Shown: positions 1 through 7,184 of the stretch, in pieces
Numbering within the stretch: position 1 is the first letter of the stretch
Layout: every line of letters begins with the position of its first letter
IMG/VR virus record: IMGVR_UViG_3300044825_003481
Span: 1-28,886 of that record
Source: a virus
Reading direction: 5' to 3' (one strand)
DNA: 28,886 bases
The notes under the pieces: generated by a model
What the model saw: the letters and a program-made list of their open reading frames with translations, nothing else
Told to the model about the DNA's origin: nothing
The model's database searches: none
Translations under genes and position numbers: made by a program

Positions 1-61
1 CTTCCGTGGCGCGGCCGCGGCGCCCGCGGCTGGCCAGAAAGTCGTGCAGCCGCCTCAGTCG
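1..61 (-). CDS. -1 frame extension of tail chaperone (partial, runs off the window)
   Basis: After the slippery heptamer at 61-67 the -1 frame reads CGA CTG AGG CGG CTG CAC GAC TTT CTG and stays open to base 1 with no stop. It encodes a short basic stretch (RLRRLHDFLASRG...). In lambda-like phages the longer frameshift product (gpGT type) carries the T domain, which binds the major tail protein during tail assembly. I infer that this is the start of the T-like domain. It could instead be read only from a separate start outside the window. Confidence 0.6.
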
Positions 62-537
62 TTTTTTCGCGCCTCCGCGGTCTCGTAGAGGCCGGGTCGC
101 GCCAGCCGCAGGATCGCGTTGGCGACGGCCTCCAGCACCTCGATCTCCCACTCGTCGATCAGGTCGAAGGTCTTCGCCTCGTTGTCGACCGTCTCGACGC
201 CCATCACGCACAGGTGGCGGGCGTCGTAGCCGGCCAGCGGGTTGCGGCGCTTCTCCTCCTCGACCACGCTGCGCACGTCGCCGGCCTTCGCCTGCCGCGC
301 CTGCGCGCGGTCCTGGGCGTCTTCGATCAGCTTCTGGAACTCGGACACGACATCCGCGCCGCCGATCTTCTTCACCTCGGCGATGCTGTCGCGCTGCTTG
401 ACCTCGGCCGCCTCCTCGAGGCGGCGCCAGCCGAGGCGCTTGATGACGACGGCCGCGGGCCCGTAGTAGCTGGCCACCGTCGCCACCACGGCGCCGGTGC
501 GGTTTTCTGTGATCTCGGTGGTGCGCTGCTCGGGCAT
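55..537 (-). CDS. Tail assembly chaperone, short (G-like) form
   Basis: A 160-residue acidic, helical protein lying directly after the tail proteins in transcription order, where lambda-like phages place the gpG/gpGT chaperones that hold the tape measure protein for tail tube assembly. The ATG at 537 has a strong AGGAGAGG ribosome site about 6 bases upstream. The last codons before TGA are CGA AAA AAC GAC, a perfect -1 frameshift heptamer at the very end of the gene, just where chaperone genes carry it. I do not recognise the sequence itself at family level. The assignment rests on position, size, composition and the slippery site. Confidence 0.7.
   Translation of the reverse strand: MPEQRTTEITENRTGAVVATVASYYGPAAVVIKRLGWRRLEEAAEVKQRDSIAEVKKIGGADVVSEFQKLIEDAQDRAQARQAKAGDVRSVVEEEKRRNPLAGYDARHLCVMGVETVDNEAKTFDLIDEWEIEVLEAVANAILRLARPGLYETAEARKND
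61..67 (-). promoter_or_regulatory. Programmed -1 ribosomal frameshift site (A AAA AAC)
   Basis: On the minus strand the heptamer AAAAAAC sits with the zero-frame codons AAA and AAC in the X XXY YYZ register. It is 3 bases before the zero-frame stop (GAC then TGA). The -1 frame beyond it is open to the window edge. A run of six A is striking in DNA this GC-rich. The downstream stimulatory structure cannot be judged because only about 60 bases remain. Confidence 0.75.
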
Positions 538-566
538 CGGAACCTCTCCTGCGTGGGGAACAAGCG

Positions 567-597
567 CCGGGCGGCGGGGCCACGCGCGGCCGCCCGG
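567..597 (-). other. Strong hairpin in the gap before the tail chaperone gene
   Basis: CCGGGCGGC at 567-575 and GCCGCCCGG at 589-597 form a perfect 9-bp inverted repeat with a 13-base loop. It lies in the 88-base gap between the preceding tail gene (stop at 626) and the chaperone start at 537. No T-run follows on the minus strand, so it is not a textbook intrinsic terminator. It may stabilise or attenuate the message to set the ratio of tail protein to chaperone. Confidence 0.5.
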
Positions 598-625
598 GGG
601 TGTGCGCCTCGCCGGCGCCGATCGA

Positions 626-1045
626 TCAGGCCTCGGTCACCGCGCCGCTGGGCTGCAGCGTCACGGAGTACTTGTGGAGCGCCGCGCGCCCGAGCTTGCG
701 CCCGTACTTCGCGATCAGCGTTTCCACGCTGGTGCTCTTCGTTGAGCCGTAGACGCACTGCCAGGTGCGCAGCGTCTCGCTCGGGCCCGAAGCGGTCGTG
801 GCATACATCGCGTTGGGCCCGCTCGAGGACGTGTCGTCGTAGAGGCCGCCCATCACGATCGGCGCCATGCGGCGCACGCCGGTGGCCAGCGACTCGAACC
901 ACGAATCGCCGAAGGCGTGCGACTCCTCGAGAATCGACTCGATCTCGACGTCGTTGATGTCGAGGGTGTGCTGGGTCATGTCGACCGGGGTGCCGCCCGA
1001 GTTGTCGACGTTGATGGTGACGCTGTTCGATCCGTACTTGGCCAC
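626..1045 (-). CDS. Tail protein, shorter paralogue (possible tail tube protein)
   Basis: A 139-residue protein opening with MAKYGSNSV (GTG start). A clear GAGGAG ribosome site lies just upstream of 1045. The same opening residues, and a later W-(F/E)-E-x-x-ATGV-(R/K)-R block followed by a Y/L-DDT block, occur in the 239-residue protein encoded two genes upstream, so the two look homologous. Position before the frameshifted chaperone is the normal place of the major tail (tube) protein. The family is not recognised with certainty. It could be a tube protein or a tube-related accessory. Confidence 0.6.
   Translation of the reverse strand: MAKYGSNSVTINVDNSGGTPVDMTQHTLDINDVEIESILEESHAFGDSWFESLATGVRRMAPIVMGGLYDDTSSSGPNAMYATTASGPSETLRTWQCVYGSTKSTSVETLIAKYGRKLGRAALHKYSVTLQPSGAVTEA
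1025..1044. repeat. 20-bp exact direct repeat, copy 1
   Basis: The 20 bases at 1025-1044 are identical to those at 2011-2030. Both encode the first residues (AKYGSN) of the two related tail proteins. The identity at synonymous positions exceeds what protein conservation alone requires. Confidence 0.85.
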
Positions 1046-1127
1046 TGGTGTCTCCTCGTCTGAGGGTCTGGTCTGGTGGCCCCGGCATCCCGCCGGCGCG
1101 AACAACCCGATCCGCTAGCTGTGCGCC

Positions 1128-1319
1128 TTACGCGTGCGCCTGCTCCTGCAGCCACGCCGCGGCGGCCGCCTTCACACCTTTCGCGTGCCGATGCAGCGCG
1201 ATCGCGAACTGCTGCACCCGCGGGTTGGTCGCGTCCTGGCGGGGGCGGTCGGCGACCGCCACCATTTCGTCGGCCAGGTCCACCATGCGCCGCAGGGCGG
1301 CCGGGTCCGCGCTACCCAC
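1128..1319 (-). CDS. Hypothetical protein, small helical, between tail genes
   Basis: A 63-residue helical protein rich in Ala, Arg and Asp, starting at GTG 1319 and overlapping the stop of the upstream tail gene by 8 bases. Third codon positions are almost all G or C, as in the neighbours. No domain is recognised. Its place between two homologous tail genes suggests a virion or tail-assembly role, but that is only inference. Confidence 0.6.
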   Translation of the reverse strand: MGSADPAALRRMVDLADEMVAVADRPRQDATNPRVQQFAIALHRHAKGVKAAAAAWLQEQAHA

Positions 1320-2031
1320 GGCAGAACCCCGCGAGCACCTGAATCGACCCCGACCCGGTGACGTTGCCGTCGAAGGCCAGGTGCCGGTTGACCGCGCCGG
1401 CCACGGCGACGCGCTGCGCCGCCGGGGCGCTGGTCACGTTCGCGAAGGTCACCAGGTCGGCATACGTCGCGTCGTCGGCGGAATGGCGAATCTTGCCCAC
1501 GAAGCCCGTGAACCCGGTCAGCGCGGTGACCTGCAGGTATCCCGCCCCGCCGGCCGACGAGCTCGCGCCGGCGTCCTGGGACTCGGCGCCTTCCGTGTTC
1601 CAGTCGCTCGCCTTGGGCGTCACGTGCTGCAGCACGATCCCGTCCTCGACGGCGCCGGTCACCGTCGCCGTTTCCTTCACCCTGTGGATCGCGACGCGCT
1701 TCACGGAGCGCGCCTGCTTCGCGATGAAGAGCCCTGCGGCGCCGACGAACTTGGCCCCGACCGCGTTACCGGTGAGGCTAGCGCAGGCGATCCGCTGCGT
1801 GGCCTCGGTGCCGACGAAGGGGTTGATGGTGTCGTCGAGATAGCGGTCCCAGGACCACGACGCGCGCTTGACGCCCGTCGCGCTGGTCTCCTCCCAGGTC
1901 TTCCCGATGCCGTCGGTCCGTTCCATCACCGATTCGCGCTCCGGGCCCTCCATCGCCTGCACGTCCGTGGCCAGGAGGTCGACGCCGTCGACGATGAAGA
2001 ACCCGACCGAGTTCGATCCGTACTTGGCCAT
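1312..2031 (-). CDS. Tail protein, longer paralogue (possible major tail protein)
   Basis: A 239-residue protein with an ATG start at 2031 and a GGGGAAGG-like ribosome site upstream. It opens with MAKYGSNSV and shares the ATGV-K/R and DDT blocks with the 139-residue tail protein at 626-1045. The middle and C-terminal parts are beta-rich, full of Gly, Ser, Thr and Val, as in tail tube or decoration domains (for example VTALTGFTGFVGKIRHS). It follows the head-tail completion genes, where the major tail protein is expected. Which of the two related proteins forms the tube cannot be decided here. Confidence 0.6.
   Translation of the reverse strand: MAKYGSNSVGFFIVDGVDLLATDVQAMEGPERESVMERTDGIGKTWEETSATGVKRASWSWDRYLDDTINPFVGTEATQRIACASLTGNAVGAKFVGAAGLFIAKQARSVKRVAIHRVKETATVTGAVEDGIVLQHVTPKASDWNTEGAESQDAGASSSAGGAGYLQVTALTGFTGFVGKIRHSADDATYADLVTFANVTSAPAAQRVAVAGAVNRHLAFDGNVTGSGSIQVLAGFCRG
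2011..2030. repeat. 20-bp exact direct repeat, copy 2
   Basis: Identical to 1025-1044 and placed at the start of the longer tail gene. The spacing between copies is 986 bp. It probably reflects duplication of a tail gene start. Confidence 0.85.
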
Positions 2032-2034
2032 GGG

Positions 2035-2391
2035 TTACGCCTTCCCCGCCGGCGCCAGGGCCGCGGCGAGCGCCGCGGTGACGCCGGCGACGTCGATCAC
2101 CAGCGCCAGGGGCGCGTGATCGACCGGGCAGGCCGGGTCGGGCACGCGGACGTTGTCGGTGTCGGTATGGCCGCACGTGCACGCTGTGGGCACCATCAGG
2201 CCCTGCGCGATCAGCCACGGCCACGAGCCGAGGGGCACGCGCTCGCAGGTGGCGCCGGCGGCCGCCAGCACCGTGCGGTCCTTCGCGGTCAGGCGCACGA
2301 CCGCCCGCCAGGCGCGGCCCGTCATGATCTGCTCGCCGCCCGAGAGCACCGATCCGCTCGTCGGGCTCGGGTTACGCTGCTGCTGGCTCAT
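2035..2391 (-). CDS. Hypothetical protein with a Cys/His cluster
   Basis: A 118-residue protein. The ATG at 2391 is preferred because a GGAG ribosome site lies about 9 bases upstream. A GTG at 2406 would add five residues. The end of the upstream gene overlaps by about 20 bases. Its central part carries CTCGH and, some 15 residues on, CPVDH, a possible metal site. The C-terminus is Ala-rich and helical. It lies between the head-tail completion genes and the tail tube candidates. I do not recognise a family. Confidence 0.65.
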   Translation of the reverse strand: MSQQQRNPSPTSGSVLSGGEQIMTGRAWRAVVRLTAKDRTVLAAAGATCERVPLGSWPWLIAQGLMVPTACTCGHTDTDNVRVPDPACPVDHAPLALVIDVAGVTAALAAALAPAGKA

Positions 2392-2695
2392 AGCCGCACG
2401 CTCCACAGAGTTGCTTCACCGACATTCCGAAGCCCGCCGAAGGCACCAGGCGCAGCGTCTCGCCGCAGGCCGGGCACTTGTCGCCGGCCCCGCGCTTCGA
2501 CGCGCGCACATCCGCCGCCGTGATTTCCACCCGGGGCGCCAGCCCGACCAGCGAGCCGAGCGCCGTCACCGTTCGGCCCGCGCGCTCGACTTCGGCGCGC
2601 ACCTCCTCGGTGGCGATCGCGCCGCCCGCCAGGCGCGGCTCCAGCCAGCGGCCGATCTCGATCAGTTCGCGCGCGAGAATCTGTGCGCCCGTCAT
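2372..2695 (-). CDS. Hypothetical protein with C-terminal zinc ribbon
   Basis: A 107-residue protein starting at ATG 2695, which overlaps the TGA of the upstream gene (ATGA). The N-terminal two thirds look helical. The last 40 residues contain CPACG and CGACG about 20 residues apart, a classic four-cysteine zinc ribbon. The function is unknown. Its coupling to the minor capsid/tail terminator gene suggests it is made with the head-tail joining proteins. Confidence 0.7.
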   Translation of the reverse strand: MTGAQILARELIEIGRWLEPRLAGGAIATEEVRAEVERAGRTVTALGSLVGLAPRVEITAADVRASKRGAGDKCPACGETLRLVPSAGFGMSVKQLCGACGYEPAAA

Positions 2696-3096
2696 ACGCG
2701 CTTCTCGCCTTCGACGTTGAAGACCACCAGCGGCCGCCGATTCGCGTCGTAGCGCAGCACGTAGGGCGGCTGCAGGCACGTGACGCGGTGATAGAACGTC
2801 CCGTTGATGGTCGCGGCCTGCACGCGCCCGAGGGCCTCGTAGCAGGCGTGCGCCATCGTCAGCGCGGCCTCGAGGTCGTCGGCGGGCCCGCGGGTGATCA
2901 CCTGCAGGCGCGGCCACTCGAACGCCAGATCATCGGCGCCGAAGTTCGGCTCACTGGCGCGCGCCCCGGCGTACGGCAGCAGGCCGACGATCGTGGCCGC
3001 CTCCGGCCGGTCCTGCACCTGACCGATGAATAGGTTCGTGCCCGCGCTCAGCGTGGGCACCTCCGTCGGTAGGTACTCCTTCAGGTCGGCGGCCAT
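2692..3096 (-). CDS. Minor capsid / tail terminator-like protein
   Basis: A 134-residue protein. The ATG at 3096 overlaps the upstream stop (TGATG). A GTG at 3099 is possible. Features such as LFIGQVQDRPE, the central LQVITRGPADDLEAALTMAH stretch and the C-terminal YVLRYDANRRPLVVFNVE strand match the pattern of the small minor capsid / tail terminator proteins that cap the siphovirus tail tube before head joining. Order after an HK97 gp10-like gene agrees. The family call is from pattern recognition, not from a search. Confidence 0.65.
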   Translation of the reverse strand: MAADLKEYLPTEVPTLSAGTNLFIGQVQDRPEAATIVGLLPYAGARASEPNFGADDLAFEWPRLQVITRGPADDLEAALTMAHACYEALGRVQAATINGTFYHRVTCLQPPYVLRYDANRRPLVVFNVEGEKRV

Positions 3097-3494
3097 CACG
3101 GCGCGATCCCCAGGTCCGCACGAATGTCGTCGGCCAGGTCCGGCAGTAGGTGCTGGCCGTGCTCGAGCAGCGGCCGCTCGAGGTACTTGGGCCCGCCGCC
3201 GTTCGGGTGGTTCAGGCTCATGTCTTCGTGCTGCACGGCGGCGTACGCCTCCGCCGCGCCGCCGTAGCCCAGCGTGACGCGCACGCCGTCGTCGACGAAC
3301 TCCGGCAGGCCCACATAGCCGGAATCGCGCAGGATGCCCTGGTCGACCGGCACGAAGTGCTCCTTCGAGTCGGCCATGATGACCTCGCCGCGGCGATACA
3401 GGGCGCCGCCGGCGGCGCGCAGCATCCGGCCCGGCACGCCGGCGATGTTGCCGAGCATCTCCTCGAGCCCCTGCAGCGTCACGTCGGCGTTCAT
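3096..3494 (-). CDS. HK97 gp10-like / minor capsid head-tail completion protein
   Basis: A 132-residue protein with an ATGA overlap at 3494. It shows the usual gp10 pattern: an N-terminal helix, a Y-R-R-G-E-x-I-M-A-D-S-K helix, VPVDQGILRDSGYV, then a beta segment (VRVTLGYGG) and a Tyr/His-rich AYAAVQHEDMSLNHP segment ending in a conserved YLERPL. Members of this family sit at the neck and join the filled head to the tail. Confidence 0.75.
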   Translation of the reverse strand: MNADVTLQGLEEMLGNIAGVPGRMLRAAGGALYRRGEVIMADSKEHFVPVDQGILRDSGYVGLPEFVDDGVRVTLGYGGAAEAYAAVQHEDMSLNHPNGGGPKYLERPLLEHGQHLLPDLADDIRADLGIAP

Positions 3495-3847
3495 CCCAGC
3501 GCCACCTCGGTCGCGTAGCGGGCGCCCGTCGACGGGTCGGCGACGCCGTTGATCGTCAGGATGGGCGCGGTGCGGCCGTCCGGGAGCGTGAAGCGATCGC
3601 GCACGTCGATGGCCACCGGGCGCGGGAAGGTCAGGCGGGCGATACTGAGCCGCTCGTGGCCTTCCAGCGTCCGCATCGGCTTCTCGGTCAGCTCCACCAC
3701 GGCCTGGCGGTCGACGACCGCGGCATACGTGGGTTTCCCGTAGGCGTCCTGGCTGGTATACGCCGCATGGCCCACCGTCGCCTGCAGGCCGGCCGTCACG
3801 GCGTCGGCCGTGCGCAGGGCGGAGCGGATGAGGGCGTCGAGGGCCAT
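3491..3847 (-). CDS. Head-tail adaptor-like hypothetical protein
   Basis: A 118-residue protein whose in-frame ATG at 3847 follows the upstream stop (3856-3858) by only a few bases. It is predominantly beta, with a VVDRQAVVELTEKPMRTLEG segment followed by RFTLPDGRTAPILTINGVADPSTG. This is the pattern of small stopper / head-closure proteins. The position between a DnaT_2-type connector and a gp10-like protein supports a head-closure role, which I infer rather than recognise by clear motif. Confidence 0.65.
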   Translation of the reverse strand: MALDALIRSALRTADAVTAGLQATVGHAAYTSQDAYGKPTYAAVVDRQAVVELTEKPMRTLEGHERLSIARLTFPRPVAIDVRDRFTLPDGRTAPILTINGVADPSTGARYATEVALG

Positions 3848-3855
3848 GCGTCGTC

Positions 3856-4374
3856 TCAGGCGCGCGATAGCGCGATCGGGCCTTCCATCGAGCGCGTGCG
3901 CACCGTGCCCCACAGCGCGACGAGGTACCACACGGCATCCGGCAGCACCTTCACCAGCTGCGCCGGCGTCGCCCACGTCATCGAGATACTCCCGACCGTC
4001 AGCGACGTGAGGCCCTGGGCGTCGTTGTCGGCGGTGCGGTCGGCGGCGAGCAGCTGGCGCGCCAGTTCGGCGCAGGCCTCGGCGATCCGCTCCGGGATGG
4101 CCGTGCTACTCAGGACGTTGCCGTTGGCGTCCAGCAGCCCCGTGCGCGGCCAGGCGAGCCGCTGGGTCGTGGACGCCGCCGTGCCGCCCCACACGATGTG
4201 CTGGTCGAGCAGCCGCGTCGCCGTCAGCAGCGCGCGCTGCTTCCGCTCGACGTAGGTCTCGCGCCAGGTGTCGCCGTGCGCGTGCGCCTCGTGGTACGCG
4301 TCGGCCTGCGCGAGGGTCGCGTAGGCGTTCGCGTTCGCGGCGCCGGGCGTCGCGACGAGGGTGGGCGGCGGCAT
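3856..4374 (-). CDS. DnaT-like (DnaT_2) head-tail connector protein
   Basis: A 172-residue protein. The start ANAYATLAQADAYHE, then W followed by the helix KQRALLTATRLLDQ, the WPRTGL segment and the IPERIAEACAELARQLL helix, match the phage family labelled putative DnaT-like ssDNA-binding protein. In phages this family lies just after the major capsid gene and corresponds to the head-tail connector, so the DnaT name is probably misleading. The ATG at 4374 is 6 bases past the upstream stop. Confidence 0.75.
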   Translation of the reverse strand: MPPPTLVATPGAANANAYATLAQADAYHEAHAHGDTWRETYVERKQRALLTATRLLDQHIVWGGTAASTTQRLAWPRTGLLDANGNVLSSTAIPERIAEACAELARQLLAADRTADNDAQGLTSLTVGSISMTWATPAQLVKVLPDAVWYLVALWGTVRTRSMEGPIALSRA

Positions 4375-4380
4375 GGCGGT

Positions 4381-4740
4381 CTATTCGTCCTGCGCCGAGA
4401 AGGCGTCGATCTTGGCCTGCAGGGCCTTCAGCACGCCGGTGCGCGGCGACGGGCGCCCCGCTTCCTGCTGCTGCAGCAGCAGCAGCTCGCCGATGCTGGC
4501 GGCCGCCTCGATGACCGGGATCGCCTGGGCGACGGTCAGCTCGGCGATGTTCTTCACCGACGCGCCGGCCGGCGGCGCGGCGGGCGGCGGCACGTCCGAC
4601 GTCGCTGGCGTGGGCGCGGCCGCGGGCGCCGGCGTCGCGTTCGGCTCGAAGGGCTTGTGCTCGGCCGGGTTGAAGTCCCGCTTCGCGACCACGAGGTAGT
4701 CGCCCGGCTTGTCCGGGTCGGCGATCCGAATGAACTGCAT
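4381..4740 (-). CDS. Hypothetical protein downstream of the capsid gene
   Basis: A 119-residue protein with ATG at 4740 and an AGGAG ribosome site. The N-terminus (MQFIRIADPDKPGDYLVVAK) looks folded. Residues 30-60 form a Pro/Ala linker. The C-terminal half is a helix containing LLLLQQQ, encoded by a perfect CTG/CAG triplet palindrome, and ends in an acidic tail. It is placed between capsid and connector like small head-associated or decoration proteins, but no family is recognised. Confidence 0.65.
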   Translation of the reverse strand: MQFIRIADPDKPGDYLVVAKRDFNPAEHKPFEPNATPAPAAAPTPATSDVPPPAAPPAGASVKNIAELTVAQAIPVIEAAASIGELLLLQQQEAGRPSPRTGVLKALQAKIDAFSAQDE

Positions 4741-4832
4741 GGGTGGGGCTCCTGGTGTGTGGCGGTGTCGCGCGGCGAGGCCGGGATGGCCCCGCGCGCG
4801 CGAGCACCGCGAATCTCAGGACGTCAGACCGC

Positions 4833-6020
4833 TCAGTCGCGGAAGCGGACGGCCTTGTTCCCGTCGAGCGTCTTGACGCCGTAGAGGCAGTCGAGCGCGA
4901 CGTAGAACTTGTCGTTCCCCGGGTCGGCCCAGGTGCGGGCGCGCACCGACAGCCGCGAGGTCGGGTCGACCGGCGTGGCGAACACGCGGACGCCCTGGCC
5001 GTCGTAGAAGTCGGGCAGCTTGGCCATGGCCAGCGTGAAGGCGTTGCGGTGGAAGGCGAGGTTCTGCACCTTCGACGCGCCCGAGGTGCCCGACAGCACG
5101 AAGGTCAGCACCTGGTTGTCGACCACCGCCGCCTCGAGGCCGCCGCCCTGCACGTTGGGCGAGCCGAAGAACGACACCGTGGCGTTGCCCGAGCCGTCCG
5201 CGGTCGCGTCGGCCGTCAGCACGTACTGCTGCGTGTGGCCGGTCACCAGCATGATGTCGCCCGCCTTGAGGGCGGCCGAGGCCGAGATGCCGTCGAGCAC
5301 CACGGTCTTGATGCCCGCGGCGTAGCCGGCGCCGTTGTTCACCGCGCCCGCCAGGTCCGCCACCGTCGCCGACGTCGCCGTCTGCACGTTCTGGTTGGCG
5401 AAGAAGTTGATGCCGTAGCGCGTGCCGAGGAACCCGGTCATCTGCGACAGCACCGCGGCGTCGCCGCCGCCCTGGTTCTGCGTGAACGCCGAGACGTCGA
5501 GCAGCTCCTTCTCGGCCGTGCCGTCGATCATGAAGTGCACGGCGGTCGGGTCGTTCAGCGGCACCTTGTTGTTGAACAGCACCTTGCGCACGCCGGTGAT
5601 GTCGCCGACCACCATGGGCGAGCTGGAGTCGACGTACCACGGCACGTCCTTGTAGAGCAGCGCCAGGTCCTGGTCGATCTTGTCGGCCAGCGCGTAGGCC
5701 GCGGGGCGGATGTGGTCGTTGATGATCCGCTCGCTGGAGTACGCCAGCTCCTTGTCGGTGAGGGCGAACTTGACCTCCTTCAGCGAGCTCAGGTTGATCT
5801 GGATGTTCGCCGCGGTGACGTCCTGCGCGGCCGAGGGGCCATCCTGGGCGCTGAAGGAGCCCGGCACGGTGATGTCGATGTACTGGCCGCGCGTGCGCGC
5901 CGTGTTGCCGTCGTCGTAGCCGCGGAACACGCGGCCCGCCATGCCGAGGGCCTTCTCGAGCGCCGTCAGGGCCTCGTTGGCGTAGAAGATGGGGTTGTAC
6001 GAACTCAGGGTGTTGGACAT
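4833..6020 (-). CDS. Major capsid protein, P22 coat-like
   Basis: A 395-residue protein with ATG at 6020 and a GAGGAG ribosome site. The N-terminus (NTLSSYNPIFYANEALTALE), the YIDITVPG strand, the long helical SSERIINDHIRPAAYALADKIDQDL region and the VYRGLDC-like ending (FYVALDCLYGVKTLD) match P22 coat (gene 5)-type proteins with an HK97 fold. A DnaT_2 connector downstream and a scaffold-like protein upstream complete the usual head module. It forms the icosahedral shell. Confidence 0.85.
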   Translation of the reverse strand: MSNTLSSYNPIFYANEALTALEKALGMAGRVFRGYDDGNTARTRGQYIDITVPGSFSAQDGPSAAQDVTAANIQINLSSLKEVKFALTDKELAYSSERIINDHIRPAAYALADKIDQDLALLYKDVPWYVDSSSPMVVGDITGVRKVLFNNKVPLNDPTAVHFMIDGTAEKELLDVSAFTQNQGGGDAAVLSQMTGFLGTRYGINFFANQNVQTATSATVADLAGAVNNGAGYAAGIKTVVLDGISASAALKAGDIMLVTGHTQQYVLTADATADGSGNATVSFFGSPNVQGGGLEAAVVDNQVLTFVLSGTSGASKVQNLAFHRNAFTLAMAKLPDFYDGQGVRVFATPVDPTSRLSVRARTWADPGNDKFYVALDCLYGVKTLDGNKAVRFRD

Positions 6021-6141
6021 ACGCTCCTCGGTGACAAGTGCTGGAACTGCTGGGTGACCGAAGTCACGCGACCGTCCCGGTCATTCACCGAGGGCGTCCC
6101 GCCCCCGAGCGTGCGTGTGTGGGTCCGAACTGACCCGGGCC
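6021..6141 (-). promoter_or_regulatory. Structured 5' leader of the capsid gene, three small hairpins
   Basis: The 121-base gap between the scaffold-like gene and the capsid gene is long for this window. On the minus strand it holds GTGAC-TTCG-GTCAC (6054-6067), a stem closed by a cUUCGg tetraloop, and two other 5-bp stems (6070-6082 and 6121-6136). The GAGGAG site and ATG follow. No T-run is present. The hairpins may protect or process the capsid message so that it is made in excess. I see no clear promoter boxes. Confidence 0.45.
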
Positions 6142-6921
6142 TTACCCGACGATGGTCAGCGTCTGCCCGGCCTTCTCCGCGGCCTGGCGGGCCGCCTGGT
6201 ACTTACTGCGATCGCGGGCATCCGCCTCGCTGATGGTGAAGGGCCCGCGTGCCCCGCCGCCACCGCCCGCGCCGTTGCTCGCGCCGCCGCCGCTGCTGCC
6301 CTCGAAGAGGTGCGGCGCGGCCGGCGCAATCGAATCGGCCCACTCCTCCATCGACATCGGCTCGTTCGGCTTCTTGCCGAACACCACCTGGTCGCCCTTC
6401 ATCGGGACGGCCTTCCCGTCGACGAGCCGGTAGACCTTGCGGCCGCGCTCGAGGAAGTCCTCGACCGCTTCGGCGCGCACCTTCTTCGTGGTCGCGATCG
6501 TCCGCAGCTCGTTGTCGATGACCAGCTCGGCCAGCCGCTTCTCGGCGGCAGTGAGCTTGCCGTCGCGCTCGGTGATCTTCGCGTCGTAGTCTTTCACCAG
6601 ACGCTCGGTGCGCTGGCGGAACAGCTCGTCGACCTGGCCGGCGTCAATGAGCTTCTTGTCTTCGAGTTCCTGGAGCTTGGCCAGCGCCTCCCGCGCTTTG
6701 GCCGGGTCCGCATCGCCGAGCAGCTTCCGCAGGTCGGCGAGGGCTTTCTCCGAGGTCTCGCGCGTGCCGCGTTCCTTCTGCAGCGCGCTCTTGAGGCCAC
6801 TGACATCCTCGAAGTCGGCATCGAGCACGAACGTCCCGTTCTTCTCGATGTAGAACCCGCGCACCGCCTCCGGCTGTGCGTCGAGTTCGGCCTTCGTCAA
6901 CGTCGTCTTCAGCGTGGGCAC
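6142..6921 (-). CDS. Scaffold-like head assembly protein
   Basis: A 259-residue protein with a GTG start at 6921 and a perfect AGGAGG site 7 bases upstream. Residues about 40-150 are a charged coiled coil (heptads such as LKSALQKERGTRETSEKALA). A short compact segment with VEDFLERGRKVYRLVDGK and a Gly-rich linker then lead to a charged C-terminal helix. This matches phage scaffolding proteins (GPO/DUF4355-like), which template coat assembly and are encoded just before the capsid gene, as here. No protease signature is visible. Confidence 0.7.
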   Translation of the reverse strand: MPTLKTTLTKAELDAQPEAVRGFYIEKNGTFVLDADFEDVSGLKSALQKERGTRETSEKALADLRKLLGDADPAKAREALAKLQELEDKKLIDAGQVDELFRQRTERLVKDYDAKITERDGKLTAAEKRLAELVIDNELRTIATTKKVRAEAVEDFLERGRKVYRLVDGKAVPMKGDQVVFGKKPNEPMSMEEWADSIAPAAPHLFEGSSGGGASNGAGGGGGARGPFTISEADARDRSKYQAARQAAEKAGQTLTIVG

Positions 6922-6941
6922 GTGGGCCTCCTGGGTGACCG

Positions 6942-7184
6942 TCAGCCCCTCCCGGGCAGCGGTGAGCCGGGACTATCCTGCGTAGGTTTCCGGCGCCGGC
7001 GGGTTTTCGCACTACCGGAAACCCCGCGGAGGATGGCGCGGCGGAGCAGGCCGTGCACCGTGGCGTCGCCCTTCAGCGCCTCGCGGCAGTAGTGGTCATA
7101 CAGCCAGGGCGGCAGCTTCAGCGACACGACGACGGGCCGGGCGTCCGGCGGGAGCCGTGGGCGGCCGCCGCGCTTCTCGCTCAT
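6942..7184 (-). CDS. Small ribbon-helix-helix-like protein
   Basis: An 80-residue basic protein with an ATGA overlap at 7184. The core VVVSLKLPPWLYDHYCREA, followed by TVHGLLRRAILRGV, has the strand-helix-helix pattern of CopG/Arc-like DNA-binding proteins. The C-terminal tail is Arg/Lys-rich. It could be a small phage transcription factor, or a DNA-binding protein made during head assembly. The target is unknown. The fold call is moderate and rests on pattern only. Confidence 0.6.
   Translation of the reverse strand: MSEKRGGRPRLPPDARPVVVSLKLPPWLYDHYCREALKGDATVHGLLRRAILRGVSGSAKTRRRRKPTQDSPGSPLPGRG

Noticed and set aside
4465-4482. 18-bp CTG/CAG palindrome
   Set aside because: It encodes a Leu-Gln run (LLLLQQQ) and is explained by triplet-repeat composition; no regulatory meaning is evident.
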